From positions 1,860,001-1,924,000 of the forward strand of contig NC_052109.1 of the NCBI RefSeq assembly GCF_012273895.1: a DNA stretch of 64,000 nt. Reading direction: 5' to 3'. Of this stretch, positions 9,601 through 22,935 are shown piece by piece. The notes under the pieces were generated by a model. That model saw only the letters and a program-made list of their open reading frames with translations. It had not been told where the DNA came from and did no database searches. Each line of letters opens with the position of its first letter. Positions within the stretch are counted from its first letter, which is position 1. The translations under genes were made by a program, and so were the position numbers. The DNA comes from Zerene cesonia. Lineage: Eukaryota > Arthropoda > Insecta > Lepidoptera > Pieridae.

Positions 9601-12600
9601 TTGTGGTAATTGACATTCAACATAAAAATTATTTACGTCCATAACTAACCAATGATCAATTAATTCACAAAATTTAGCATAAAAGCGTAATTCACGAAAA
9701 ATTATCCAATAAAAAGAGCTCTTAAAGTAAGTCCATTAATATCGCATTGCCTATTCCATTCCAGGCCCTTTGTTATATTCTTTATCCTTTCGGCAATTTA
9801 TCCTGATAAAGAGTTCGAAGACTCCGTCGACTGGTTCGGCGACGGCGTCGTGACGCTACCATAATCTTATTATAACGACAGTTCTGTCGAACTTTCCGTC
9901 GAAAACACTCAGTAGACAGAACAATTTTCATGTGATATGTCACATAAATCTATTCTGTTATGTATTTATTTCAGGCTGCGCAAATAAGTCGTAAGTGGGG
10001 TGGCTTCTTTCTCTTAGGTTATTCTTCTGTTGTATTTAAAATAAATTATTTTGATGTGCAATATTGCAAATAACACTAATAAAAATTTGTATCCAATACA
10101 AATTGCAGGTAAATTAAATGCAATGTATTTATGGTCTATGTTTATTTTTATAAACCAAGCGATGGCCGCTTTTCCTTCACGCAACGCTGCAAAGGGGTCC
10201 CAAAGGAAAAAGAAAGCTGGTTGTTTGCAACTACACGCTAAGTTGCGGCTGTTTTGAATTATTTATTTTTTGTTTTACTTTTCCGTTTAAATATTACATT
10301 TATGCATTTGTTTGTGTGTTAATAACTGTTTATTGTTAAATATTCGTTTCAGTGAGAGTTGCCTTAAATATGTTTTAACGTATGTAATCCACCCAATAAA
10401 AAAGCAAATGGTTTAAATCAATAGAATTTAAGTTTCAACATCCATTACAAAATTGACTCGGAATAAACGTAGCAGAGATTCTGAGAAATCCCTGTTTATG
10501 TAAAGCTATGAAGCCAAAGTCAATTTTGTGCAGGATTCCGGCAGCTAGTTTGCACGCAGTATGGTCCTGCCTTGAATAAGACATCATTAACCAGCGAAGT
10601 CAGCATAATAATATTGTAGCACTTATATAAACATACAGTCTTTAGTACATTTTATAACTTCAATGTTTTATAACCTAACAATTTTGTGCCGAATTTAATT
10701 GAATTTTATTTTATCTCGTATATTTCAATTTCAGCATTTTTAGTACTTATATTCGTCACTTCAATTATAAAATATTTGTTAGCTTGGATTAGAATAGAAT
10801 ATAATTTATTTATTTTCAAACATATTTTGTGTCTATTTTTAGACCTATGGTTGGGTCGCAGAACTGACTTAAGGGACTTGATTTTATAATTTATTTACAC
10901 GACACATTTAATTATAATATAAAATCGATACAAGATTACTAATTAACATAAGCAATGGCAGGTCAAAAATTCTAGGCTAACCTCATTCGAATATCTGATG
11001 TAATTTGGAAGGATTTTCTCCAAATCAAAATACACTTCCATACATTGTGAACTACATATGTATATTAGCAGCAAATCCAACATTGGTTTTCCAAATAACT
11101 ATTTCTATATAGGTTCGACGCCCAAAATATTCGGAGTGTAGGTACACCAAGAGTCTGTTCAATAAACTGCCTCATTCATTGCTCTTTACTTTGAACGCCT
11201 AAGCAGGAGTGAGTGAGTTAAGCCAGCGATGGTGTGTAGTTAGGCGAAGGTCTCACCACCTTCAGGAGTCGGTTGAGACACCCCATATCGATCGGCTTCA
11301 GTTTTATGAATGGCCACCGCCCGCACTCCGCGCCCTCGCACACCTTCTACTGATGTCACTTGCTACACAGCTGATTGGATGTTTAGTTTCATAGCACTTA
11401 GTTTAAAGTGGCTAGATACCATTACTAATGCTTATGGAGATTTAACTAATGTTCGGAATGCTCAGCTTCGTGTGAATGATTTGGCAATTTCAAATGAACA
11501 ACTTTCAAGTGATAATAATAGAAGATACTGTGAACGTTTATTTTTATACTTACTTCTTATTTGCAAAATAAAATGTACTGGTGACGTTTGCTTATATTTA
11601 CTATGTTTAATTTTTAAATAAAGCAGTTTTTAAATTACTTTAAGTGTCACGTGTAAAAAAATGTATATTCTAGTTTTTAACACGTTTTCCTAGCTTGAAC
11701 TAGTGGTAACAAAGGCATACGCAACTTTGTCTGTGTGTTATAACTAGTTCTAACTAGGGAAAACGCGCTTTAACTGAAAACAGGTTAAACCTGTACATAC
11801 GCATTGATATGGCATTTTATTTTGTTTAAGGTTATAGTGAAATGAATTATGATATGTTATATAAATAATCTCGACTCTCTTGAAAAAATAAAACTGCTTG
11901 TTTCAACTTCAACGTCCTACATTCCACCTGCTATTCGCTCGCACTTACAAATATTTTGTCAATTTGGTAAAATTTGCCCTAGAACACACACAAATTCATA
12001 AAAAGTTATTACCTCGCATGTTCTGACGAGTGCTAAAAACCGCTATTAAACTCACTCCGGTGGTCCTCTGAGGGGACTTCATAACTGAACAGGGTTAGCA
12101 TTCATGATTAAATAACTTTTAAAAAGAGTTACTGCTACGGATAAATATTACAGAAAATGAGGATAAAAAACAGGAATGGCAGTTATGTTTTTTATTATCG
12201 GAATTTGAAATAATAAGTAATTCCATACTGAGTAACGCAATCAATGATGGTTGAAGCATTTTATGTAAATTAAATTATATATGAAGTATATTAGTTTATA
12301 TATACCTAAACTACTAGACTAATATATACCTCAATTGTTAATTCATCTTTCAGGCTGTTTGTTACGTTTTCACGGCTGTTAAAATACAGTATCGTTTGCG
12401 TCGTTTGGTCAACTGGAGCAGTACCTAACATTGGCATAATTGAAATTAGAGAGCACTAAAGTCTAACACAATTTGAAGCGAAGGTTGTCGCTTTGATATT
12501 GGCAAATAAGATGAAATTGTTATTGTTCACGTTTTTATATAAGCAAGTTTCTTTTTAAACAAAATGCCGTTTGTTCAACATTTAATATTTCAATAATTAT

Positions 12601-12698
12601 TTAAAGATAAAAAAAACTCTGACTTAGTCCGTCAGTTCAAAGCGTATAGTCCCATTTAGTAGTACCTGTATCACAAGTAACTTTGAAAAACTGCTAAC
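9601..12698. other. Non-coding stretch with an imperfect inverted repeat
   Basis: No supported gene. A GC-richer segment at 9765-9864 could be a terminal exon (see findings), but it stands alone. Open frames at 11209-11621 show no recognisable domain. An inverted repeat occupies 11681-11767. Confidence 0.5.
11681..11767. repeat. Imperfect inverted repeat, arms about 30 bp
   Basis: The left arm (11681-11710, core GTTTTCCTAGCTTGAACTAG) and right arm (11737-11767, core CTAGTTCTAACTAGGGAAAA) are reverse complements with a few mismatches, separated by 26 bp. This could be a MITE end or foldback remnant. Confidence 0.5.
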
Positions 12699-13698
12699 NN
12701 NNNNNNNNNNNNNNNNNNNNNNNNNNNNNNNNNNNNNNNNNNNNNNNNNNNNNNNNNNNNNNNNNNNNNNNNNNNNNNNNNNNNNNNNNNNNNNNNNNNN
12801 NNNNNNNNNNNNNNNNNNNNNNNNNNNNNNNNNNNNNNNNNNNNNNNNNNNNNNNNNNNNNNNNNNNNNNNNNNNNNNNNNNNNNNNNNNNNNNNNNNNN
12901 NNNNNNNNNNNNNNNNNNNNNNNNNNNNNNNNNNNNNNNNNNNNNNNNNNNNNNNNNNNNNNNNNNNNNNNNNNNNNNNNNNNNNNNNNNNNNNNNNNNN
13001 NNNNNNNNNNNNNNNNNNNNNNNNNNNNNNNNNNNNNNNNNNNNNNNNNNNNNNNNNNNNNNNNNNNNNNNNNNNNNNNNNNNNNNNNNNNNNNNNNNNN
13101 NNNNNNNNNNNNNNNNNNNNNNNNNNNNNNNNNNNNNNNNNNNNNNNNNNNNNNNNNNNNNNNNNNNNNNNNNNNNNNNNNNNNNNNNNNNNNNNNNNNN
13201 NNNNNNNNNNNNNNNNNNNNNNNNNNNNNNNNNNNNNNNNNNNNNNNNNNNNNNNNNNNNNNNNNNNNNNNNNNNNNNNNNNNNNNNNNNNNNNNNNNNN
13301 NNNNNNNNNNNNNNNNNNNNNNNNNNNNNNNNNNNNNNNNNNNNNNNNNNNNNNNNNNNNNNNNNNNNNNNNNNNNNNNNNNNNNNNNNNNNNNNNNNNN
13401 NNNNNNNNNNNNNNNNNNNNNNNNNNNNNNNNNNNNNNNNNNNNNNNNNNNNNNNNNNNNNNNNNNNNNNNNNNNNNNNNNNNNNNNNNNNNNNNNNNNN
13501 NNNNNNNNNNNNNNNNNNNNNNNNNNNNNNNNNNNNNNNNNNNNNNNNNNNNNNNNNNNNNNNNNNNNNNNNNNNNNNNNNNNNNNNNNNNNNNNNNNNN
13601 NNNNNNNNNNNNNNNNNNNNNNNNNNNNNNNNNNNNNNNNNNNNNNNNNNNNNNNNNNNNNNNNNNNNNNNNNNNNNNNNNNNNNNNNNNNNNNNNNN
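12699..13698. other. Assembly gap 2 (1000 N)
   Basis: Exactly 1000 N, placeholder length. Flanks are AT-rich non-coding sequence, so nothing can be said about the missing content. Confidence 0.97.
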
Positions 13699-16252
13699 TA
13701 TTAAAAAGTGTAAAGGTAATACGATCACACTAAAAACTTCTATAAACGTTATTTAGGTGCAATTTTAAATTATTAATAGAATGACATATTCTGAATTTTG
13801 GCAGCCCTAAAGTGTTACTCCTGGGTTGTGCCTCTTTTCATTATAATGTAGGAGCGAATATTACATTCGAACAAACTTATATTCAAGGGTCACAGTGCTA
13901 TGAAAATCGATCCTAAATAATTAGAGACCAATAGTAGTGTATCGGATAAAAGATATTTCATATTAAGAAAGTCTTATTATGATGAGATGATTTGATTCAA
14001 ATAATTGTATTTATTAGTATGAAATGAAATCATGTAATTTATAAAACCAATTTTTAAAACTTCTCTTCGGAAATCGATTTGGTAAAAAGCCGCTAACCAA
14101 CATAAACCAATGTTACCAGCGTTGAAAAATCTAAACGCAGTATAATATTTTAATACATATAAGATACTTTAAATGGCTCATATTATTTTAAAAATGTAAG
14201 TCTAAAATTGAAAAAAAAACATCGTAATTTTAGGTATCACAATACAGGTACAGTATTATATTATCTATAATACTATTAATATTAAGTGTCTCCTTCTCTT
14301 CTACGAGGTTCTCGAGATAGAGAGAAGAGATAGATAGATATGTTGATTTTTTTTCTCAGTTATTAATTATAATAGTTATTTTATGCACATTTAGTTATTT
14401 CACTTTTTAATACTCCCCCAAAATAAAGTTTCTACAATCATGAAAAACACCTTCGTATTTATAAACACATATGTTTCACTTAGTAAAATAAGTAAAAAGA
14501 AACAAGTATCAAATTAGGTTATAGAATTACAGTATTTTCAAATAACTTTTTCTCAACATCAATGCAAATAAAGGAAAATATACTCACACATAGGATTTAA
14601 GTTTAATTTTGTAGAGAACTTGAAATACTCATAAAAGTAAATGAAATACTAGGAAAGCGTTTATTTTATTTTACAATGTCACAAGACGCCATAAAGTGGT
14701 ATTTTAAAAGCAATGACGTACAAAATTATAAAACAATGATGGAAATATAGGTATATGTTGCAAAACAGCATAGTTAGAAATAACAGGATTTAAAAAGTCC
14801 TGTTATTTCTAACTATGCTGTTATATTCTGTTGGTTTAATTATAACATTAAGATTATCAAACAAATGTTACATATAGTCCGAGATTTTTTATGTATCACG
14901 TTTAGATTATTATAGTATTCGTATCACGCATTTAAAATTATTTGTATAAAGCTATTCGGCAATTAATTAGTAAATCAAAACAAATCAGGTTATTGCTAGA
15001 ATCAACACAAAACAAAATGTTATTTACTATTTATATTGAAAAATTTCAAAGCACAAAAAACATTGTCTAAACAAATTGAATCAATAATTAAGAACTGATA
15101 CCACACAAACCAACATAAACTACAACCTACGCTATAGTATTCATTAATTAAGGTTTAAATAACTGGACCAGTTAGCAGCAATCTTATAATCAGCCCCTTT
15201 TTATCAAAGCGGCCCAACTTCACAAAATCCTTTGTATTTGCTACGGATGACTTATTCTATACCAACTTTTCTAATAAATAAGATTGGAATTAACACTAAT
15301 TGCTTTTGAGAACAGATGTCGAACGTAAGCATCGTTTATTGAATTTTGCCAATAAAGAGCAAATCAGATATTTGGTCGATCAGAAACGACATCGGTTGTT
15401 CTCACACAAATAACATTTTTATGCTGTATTATACATTTTTATGTACGTATGTAATTAAATTCTCACTTTAATAAAGGAGATAAATTATTATATTCAATAC
15501 ATTCTATTACAATAGTATCAAAGTCAACATTAAATAGAAAATCGGAATCACTTGACACATGCATTTTTTCGCTTACTAGGAGTGCCCCAATCACAAACTG
15601 GCTTTAAGACAAAGAATGAAATAAATAATTTGAATTTAAAGATGCGTATTTCTTAAAATATCACTTATATATTACACACAACCACGAATTTTTGGGAAGT
15701 GAACTAAATGTTTCAACTAAAATATGTAATATTATCGATTTTGTTTTGCTTACTTCAATATAAACCAACTAAAATATTAGAATTTATTACATATAGCATA
15801 TTTTTTTATCCATTATGATCTAATAAATGATTGTCCCTTTATGGACTTGATATAGAACACATGAGCCTGAAATTAATTTCCGATCAATTTCCTTTATAAG
15901 CAAGAAGAAGATCAGTCTTCTGTACTAACTATTAAATTAGATTTTTTCGCGTACATTTCTCGTCATATTGTAAATTACAATCAAAATCCATCTCAAGGCA
16001 GTCGTTTCACTATTAAACATTTGATTAGCGTCCATAATAACCTCCTCTTTTTTCAAACACACTACCATTTTTCAACACTAAATATTCAAGAGACTGCGTT
16101 TTTGTATAACAGATAATCCAATGCAGAAAATATGTTCACTAAACCTGGAAGCACCTTCATTCCCTAATCCACCGGAATAATAAAATATAGTTTAAAAAAA
16201 CTAAAAAACACGCTTTTCAAGCACATCAAACTAAAAACTATAAAATAATTTT
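13699..16252. other. Non-coding, AT-rich; contains a perfect hairpin
   Basis: No gene supported. The only structured feature is the 25-bp perfect inverted repeat at 14764-14822, listed separately. Confidence 0.6.
14764..14822. repeat. Perfect 25-bp inverted repeat (hairpin, 9-nt loop)
   Basis: The left arm (14764-14788, AACAGCATAGTTAGAAATAA then CAGGA) is exactly reverse-complementary to the right arm (14798-14822). The loop is TTTAAAAAG. It could be a foldback element, a small hairpin RNA source, or a library or assembly foldback artefact. Confidence 0.9.
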
Positions 16253-17252
16253 NNNNNNNNNNNNNNNNNNNNNNNNNNNNNNNNNNNNNNNNNNNNNNNN
16301 NNNNNNNNNNNNNNNNNNNNNNNNNNNNNNNNNNNNNNNNNNNNNNNNNNNNNNNNNNNNNNNNNNNNNNNNNNNNNNNNNNNNNNNNNNNNNNNNNNNN
16401 NNNNNNNNNNNNNNNNNNNNNNNNNNNNNNNNNNNNNNNNNNNNNNNNNNNNNNNNNNNNNNNNNNNNNNNNNNNNNNNNNNNNNNNNNNNNNNNNNNNN
16501 NNNNNNNNNNNNNNNNNNNNNNNNNNNNNNNNNNNNNNNNNNNNNNNNNNNNNNNNNNNNNNNNNNNNNNNNNNNNNNNNNNNNNNNNNNNNNNNNNNNN
16601 NNNNNNNNNNNNNNNNNNNNNNNNNNNNNNNNNNNNNNNNNNNNNNNNNNNNNNNNNNNNNNNNNNNNNNNNNNNNNNNNNNNNNNNNNNNNNNNNNNNN
16701 NNNNNNNNNNNNNNNNNNNNNNNNNNNNNNNNNNNNNNNNNNNNNNNNNNNNNNNNNNNNNNNNNNNNNNNNNNNNNNNNNNNNNNNNNNNNNNNNNNNN
16801 NNNNNNNNNNNNNNNNNNNNNNNNNNNNNNNNNNNNNNNNNNNNNNNNNNNNNNNNNNNNNNNNNNNNNNNNNNNNNNNNNNNNNNNNNNNNNNNNNNNN
16901 NNNNNNNNNNNNNNNNNNNNNNNNNNNNNNNNNNNNNNNNNNNNNNNNNNNNNNNNNNNNNNNNNNNNNNNNNNNNNNNNNNNNNNNNNNNNNNNNNNNN
17001 NNNNNNNNNNNNNNNNNNNNNNNNNNNNNNNNNNNNNNNNNNNNNNNNNNNNNNNNNNNNNNNNNNNNNNNNNNNNNNNNNNNNNNNNNNNNNNNNNNNN
17101 NNNNNNNNNNNNNNNNNNNNNNNNNNNNNNNNNNNNNNNNNNNNNNNNNNNNNNNNNNNNNNNNNNNNNNNNNNNNNNNNNNNNNNNNNNNNNNNNNNNN
17201 NNNNNNNNNNNNNNNNNNNNNNNNNNNNNNNNNNNNNNNNNNNNNNNNNNNN
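16253..17252. other. Assembly gap 3 (1000 N)
   Basis: Exactly 1000 N. On its right the sequence resumes in a poly-T tract, which is the A-tail of a reversed SINE; repeat-induced assembly failure is likely. Confidence 0.97.
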
Positions 17253-17380
17253 ATAGAAAAAAATTTTTTTTTTTTTTTCCGTCACAGACGAGATTTGAAC
17301 CTACGTCCACGGAGCCTGTCGTTGTACGTCTTGACTTTGTTGACTGGCGCCTTAGCCCGCTCGGCTAACGAACGAACTAA
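17253..17380 (-). mobile_element. tRNA-Leu-derived SINE head, reversed
   Basis: On the minus strand the sequence has a box-A-like TAGCCGAGCGGGCTAAGGCG and a box-B-like GGTTCAAATCTC, spaced as in a class II (Leu-like) tRNA. An A-rich tail follows and runs into the gap. The acceptor-stem ends do not pair well, so it is a tRNA-derived SINE and not a functional tRNA gene. Confidence 0.6.
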
Positions 17381-18261
17381 CAGTAACAGAATGTTATAAC
17401 AGTCATAAGCTGTTAGCCCTTACGTAGAGGATACGTAAGGAAATTGTTAAATCCTGGCGCTCCTGATCAGGATAATGGGATAAACTTACTATATTACTCT
17501 ATTGGCACCAGTTCTTAATAAGTGTACAAAGTTTGAATGAAATCGGTTCGCGGGAAGTGGGAGAAAAACGGGTGTGAGTTACATACATACATACATACAA
17601 ACATACAAGTGAAGCTAATAAAAGCGTGTTAAAAAGCGAATTGAATAACTGTAAGCCGATTTCACTAGGTAGTGAGAAAAGCATTACGCGCTTTCAGAAG
17701 CACGATAAATATTCGTATATGCCGCGCTTAAATTCTTCGTTGTTTTCGAACTATAATAAACACATTCCCATGCTTAGTTTTAACAGAAATATAGATATAA
17801 AATCCAGAAGCTACTCGTAATACGGATTGCAAAACGTATAATAAATAAATGAAATAACAAAAACGTATTTTATAATGCAGACAAAAAAGTTATTTAAAAT
17901 CACAATTATTATTTATAACATACTATCTGTTAGCCGCGATCTCTATCTACGGAGAGACCGAGATATCATAGATAATATCACAATATTATATTTCTTTATT
18001 CCCCATAATAAAATACTTTTAATAAAATTGCAATTAGTAGCTTTCGATATTCAATTAACAAGAACGATGGAAAGTTCCATGCACCACACAATCCGCAAGT
18101 TGCGAGTCTAACTTTCCAAATGAAACTTGATATGAGTTTCAACTTGAACTTAAGTGTATTGTTAGTTCTGTTTGGTAGCACAGATAACAACGACTCGTCT
18201 AGTCGCATCAAGTAGCTTATAAGAAAAATATTATGGAGATATAAGTATACTAAAAGCAAAG
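17381..18261. other. Non-coding, repeat-like, with (CATA) microsatellite
   Basis: It holds AAAGTTTGAATGAAATCGGT-type repeat sequence around 17510-17580 and a CATA microsatellite at about 17581-17606. No gene supported. Confidence 0.5.
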
Positions 18262-18420
18262 ACTATTATTTTAACACTTTATTGCACTGCCAACGACATA
18301 CAAAAAAAAACTTATACTTAAACAAAAGGGAAGATACAGCACATAAGGCGGCCTTATCACTTAGTGTGTAGCAAGTGATCTCTACCAGGCAACCAACTGA
18401 AAGAGTGATAGAAACGTAAC
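18262..18420 (-). repeat. LINE 3'-end fragment, reversed
   Basis: It begins with TTTATTGCACTGCC-type sequence (reverse of a GCAATAAA tail) and contains GGCGGCCTTATCACTTAGTG, AGTGATCTCTACCAGGCAAC. This is the common reversed 3' UTR of lepidopteran non-LTR retrotransposons. Confidence 0.55.
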
Positions 18421-18702
18421 CGAAAAGGTCTATACATATAACAAACGCGCGTTTGAAACATTTGTAACTGCTAATGGCTATACCAACTTATCGATTTTTT
18501 TAAGGTTTTTTGCACTACGTTTAGCAAGTTTTTAAATTCTGAGGGAAACTATGAGCAGAAAGGGAAATATTTGTAATGAAAAAACATAACATATATACGG
18601 AAAATGTAAAAAGCAGAAGGCACGAAGGCAATACAAACTATACTACACCAAACCGAGTCTGTTGTTGCGATATCCATACATACCTACAATTTATATAAGC
18701 AC

Positions 18703-18900
18703 TAGCTGCGCCCCGCGGTTTCACCCGCGTAAGTCCGTATTCCGTGGGAATATAGGGATAAAAAGTTGCGTATATGTTATTCCAGTTGTCCGGCTATCTA
18801 CGTACCAAATTTCATTGCAATCGGTTCAGTAGTTTTTGAGTTCAACAAACACACACACATCCTTACAAACTTTCGCTTTATAATATTAGTAGGATAGGAT
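18703..18900 (+). repeat. Lepidopteran dispersed repeat (family A-like)
   Basis: It begins CTAGCTGCGCCCCGCGGTTT, continues through CAATCGGTTCAGTAGTTTTT, and ends TTTATAATATTAGTAGGAT. These start and end phrases are typical of lepidopteran dispersed repeats. Confidence 0.6.
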
Positions 18901-19434
18901 AGTAGGATATTAGCAGGATTTACAAGATCTGAAATAAAGACATGTCACACAACACCGCATATTCGGCAAAAGGCGAACCCTATTACTGCAAGCTTTGTCG
19001 ACCTATTTATTATTTCATGAGTATTTTTATACAATTCCACATGGATATTTTCAGCCTCGATAACGCCCGAGGGCCCTCAAGAACTGCTTCATGATTTACA
19101 CGGCTAAACATCAGCGCATATTCTCCCCGTCATATTGTCAAGGCTGCAAAGGTCAAGAACAATGGCTTGTAAAATGAAAAAGAACTTTGTGAATCAGTGC
19201 AGCGCTGTGTTTTTTTAAACTTAACAAGGTAACATGCACGATCAATGAAAGATAATAGATAATTGCAGGTTTTATGTATTAATTGTGGGAATTCTCGTTT
19301 TCTTGCATTCACTACTACGGGAGGCTATGATATACAGCTGAGACATGTTTTCTTACCAACATTATTTTTAGTTTTCTATTGAAATACAAATAAATAAATG
19401 CATTTTTTAGTAAGATGCTCATGAACTTTCGCAA

Positions 19435-20090
19435 TGTTAGTGCCACTACGAATGCGCTGCCCGCGTTTAAGGAGATCGAGATAAAGAAAGGATTGACGAT
19501 TAGAAAGAAGGAAGACTGGGAGAGCTGAGGAAAATAAAACTAGCTTTAGGGTCTCAACACACCGTAAACCGTAAACTTATTTAGCACGAATTTTGCAACG
19601 CATAGATTTTGTTCGATTTTGTAATTATGTTAACGTTCTACATCATTACTTGAAACAAACGAATTTTACAGTAAGATGAAAACCCACTATCTTACTCGGC
19701 TTACCGTGGGTCCACCGCTTACAACGCTGAGTGTTAAATTATGTAGATTGACTTAGTACATATGTGTTTAAAAACATTGGAACTTACCGTGTTCATCTTT
19801 GTATCGACGACATAAAGAAAACATTATGATCTTAGCTCTGCACGGTTACCAGCCTCTGAAACAAGATAGAAGTACTTAAGTTTTTCATGTTTTTTTATAT
19901 CATCGTCGCCAATGGGGCTGATGGGTCACCTGATGATAAGCGCTACCACCGCCCATGAACAGTTGGAGAGGCGTAAGGTTAATATTTCTAAATGAAAGAA
20001 TGCTATTTCACGCCGGTTTTCTGTGGAGGTGTGGTACTTCCCCGGTGCGAGCTGGCCCAATTCGTGCCGAAGCGTGCTCGACTACCAATT
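19435..20090 (-). repeat. Broken copy of common lepidopteran repeat (family C)
   Basis: Two blocks appear: 19435-19560 (ACGAATGCGCTGCCCGCGTT onward) and 19895-20090 (GGGTCACCTGATGATAAGCG, then CCGGTTTTCTGTGGAGGTGT and GAGCTGGCCCAATTCGTGCC). These phrases occur together in one widespread lepidopteran element. Unrelated sequence or decay separates them. Confidence 0.5.
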
Positions 20091-20760
20091 AAACCAAATA
20101 AACGTATTAAATAGGAAATAATGGCCTAGATATTCTTAATGATGAAGCACACCCGATAAAGTAAAATACCTCCATCATATTGTCAATTAATGAACTATCG
20201 ACACCTCTATTGTATCCGAGAGACACATTTTACAATCAACCACTTTATATACCAATTTAAAACTTCAAATAGCTCCCTTTTTCTCATTACACAAGAACAA
20301 AAAGTTTTCTGTAAAAACTTAGTTGAAATGCACCCGTTTGTAGTGGCCATGATCTAAATTCGCTCGCTGTCAATCATTGTTTTGAATACAAGTATTTTCC
20401 TTGTGAAAAGTCAACTTCAATTCCGCTACTATTTATTTTCACTGCAGGGTAACTGGGTCGATAAACTACGTGATACGAAATTGCTCCGGACTCACTTAAA
20501 AAACACAATAGGAATAATATATGCAAATCGTTCTGGGGACGCTCTCCTATTGTATCGGAGATTTCAAGGGATTCATTGTAACGGCCGGTAATTTTTTGTT
20601 TTTTTTTAGATTATAATTCGATTCTTACGGCATCAAGCGACTGTGAAAACTTCGTGTGGTAATTCTGGAGTGTTTTATGGTTACAGAGCGTGTTATATAT
20701 GATTGTGTAATTAATCAAAAATTTATTAAGATAAGATCGAAAATTATTATAAAAAATAAA
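20091..20760. other. Non-coding
   Basis: Nothing recognisable. An open frame at 20382-20591 has no known domain and no supporting splice or regulatory context. Confidence 0.5.
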
Positions 20761-20761
20761 G

Positions 20762-20935
20762 TCCTATGTCCACTATTGGGGTATGGGGCAGATATTATAC
20801 AACTGTTTCATTGATTGATTTTCTTTATGGAAAATGATGAATGAACATGATCAGGCTTGTGTGTCCTGCCAGACCGAGACATGTTTTGCGAGTCCTCAGG
20901 TATTGACCACTGTACCACGTAGGTGATCAAATATT
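20762..20935 (-). mobile_element. Diverged SINE copy, reversed
   Basis: It contains GGGGTATGGGGCAGAT, a diverged GATTGATTTTCTTTATGG, and TCCTGCCAGACCGAGACATG. This is the reverse complement of the body of the SINE at 36308-36530. Confidence 0.65.
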
Positions 20936-22674
20936 ATTGTAAGCTAATATATAATATGTACTTATAACTACTACTATATAATATACTTAAATGACGGTGT
21001 CTGGGATGCCCTAGAAGAAAATTGAATATGTTATGAGATACTGTACTTTTGTTATGGCTTTCCCTGCATACGCTTCTCATTCATTGACATTCGAGCGTTT
21101 TACCATCGCCGTTTTCACTAGCAAGGTTTGTTTTATTTAGAAAAACCTTAGCCTAACCTTAGTCTAGGAAGTCCCCATAGTCGTTCTCAGTACTAAATTT
21201 CACTAAAATCGATTTAGTACATTAGAGCGTCAAAAGGTAATGCAAAATTAATTGTATGTAAATACAAACAATAATTGTAGATTTATTGTATACAAACTAG
21301 AACCTGCGGCTTCACTCGCGTGGTACCCAGCTAGATAGCCCATGTGTTAATCCAGATTATAATCTATTTCTGTACCCATACAGATCCCAACAGAGGTTTT
21401 AGCGTGAAAGAGTTATAAATATCCATATATTCTTACAAACTTTCGCGTTTATAATATAAGTAGAGATAATATAAATTATGAGTAGAGATAGGGAGACAAA
21501 TGACATAAACATTTACTTTTATTTTTTAATACAAAAGTTAAGAAGAGTTTCTAGAATATAATATATTTATAGACGTTCTACGACTGTCTAAAATAAGAAC
21601 TAAAACGAAACAATACACAAATGGTAATTTCTTTCGTGTGAGACTATTTTACATCGATAAATCAGTACATTGTCTGGACTAATTGTATCATCTATTTAAT
21701 ACGGGTTCCACAATTTATTGCTTGTGTATAATATTCTATTACATTGTTAAATCTGCAAGTTGGTGTTACAAATTACAATCTGGTCAAATTTCGGTTGTGG
21801 CGATCAATCTCAACGGACAGCGAGGGCAATTTGCACTGGGCATTTTATCGTGTCTATGTTAACAATTGCGGGAATCTGTCTCTGTCTTCAAATCAGTCGT
21901 CATAACGTTAAAATTCAAAGCGGCCTATATCATTCTTTCTTTATTTATTTAGCTTATCTTCCACCGCTCGATAAAAAACTTACCGAAGCTATTTTTCTGT
22001 ATCTTTATAATACCTGTATATATTTAATATTTTTCTTATAAACACAAGGGTTATTTCATGTACTTTTAGTCGTTTTGTAATTAGCTACGCCCTAAACATG
22101 ACTACTCCCGTGTTAAGATATATGTGGCCTCCATCAGTCGGTACGTTCTTTCGTCGATAAAGGCCTTCGGAAAGCCTCGTGCTTACGTCAGATAATTACT
22201 TCTACCTATAACAAACAGACAGTGTTAACCCTGCTGCTACTAAGGATGAGACACAATCGTTGAACTCATTCCAGCTACAGAAATTTTTGCCTAAACATAG
22301 GTTAGGCAACATATTTAGCAATGTTATTTTTTGTCTATTTACATAGATTTAAAATGTTTCTTGTAGGTACCAACGCATTTTGTAAAGTTTGCTTTTTATT
22401 TTTTCATTTGAATTGTGGATTTAATTAAGTGGCAATGATTAATTACAAAAAATAAATAAACTTATGCTTTTTCACAATTTGACCGATTTCGCCACTATGA
22501 AAATTATAATTCTGTAGTGTTTATAAAACATTATGTAGTATGTATATTCTGTGTGTTTGTGTGAATACAATTTATTTCACATATTTCCGTGCAATTATAG
22601 TAATTAAATACATTGAATAAAAAGACGAATTTTATAAATTTCTGGTAACATATGCATACACATAAAATTTATGT
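20936..22674. other. Non-coding with a dispersed repeat at 21297-21470
   Basis: The repeat begins ACTAGAACCTGCGGCTTCAC and ends near TTTCGCGTTTATAATATAAG (family A-like). No gene supported elsewhere in the stretch. Confidence 0.5.
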
Positions 22675-22935
22675 AGTGGTGGTGGTTCAGTGGCTAGGAC
22701 CTCAGACTTGAAACGACAAGTCAAAATCGAGACTGGACGAGTATACAAGAAATAAAGTGATTTTTTAAATTTTTCAATTTCCACATTAGTCACATCACCA
22801 CATCTCGAATGAGTTTGACGACATGAGACATCTGCCAACCCACACTTGGCCAGTGGGGAGGATTATGTCCTGAGCCTTCATAGGTCGGCGTCCGATCAGT
22901 GGAAACATAATACATAGGCTGATGATGATGATACA
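22675..22935 (+). mobile_element. tRNA-derived SINE ending in GATGATGATGAT
   Basis: The head has a box-A-like TGGTTCAGTGGCTAGGACCT; the body holds ACACTTGGCCAGTGGGGAGG and ends GGCTGATGATGATGAT. The same family lies reversed at 51196-51500 within the POMT2 gene. Confidence 0.7.

Noticed and set aside
17279..17371. Possible tRNA-Leu gene on the minus strand
   Set aside because: A and B box-like sequences are present, but the acceptor ends do not pair and an A-tail follows directly; this is a SINE head.
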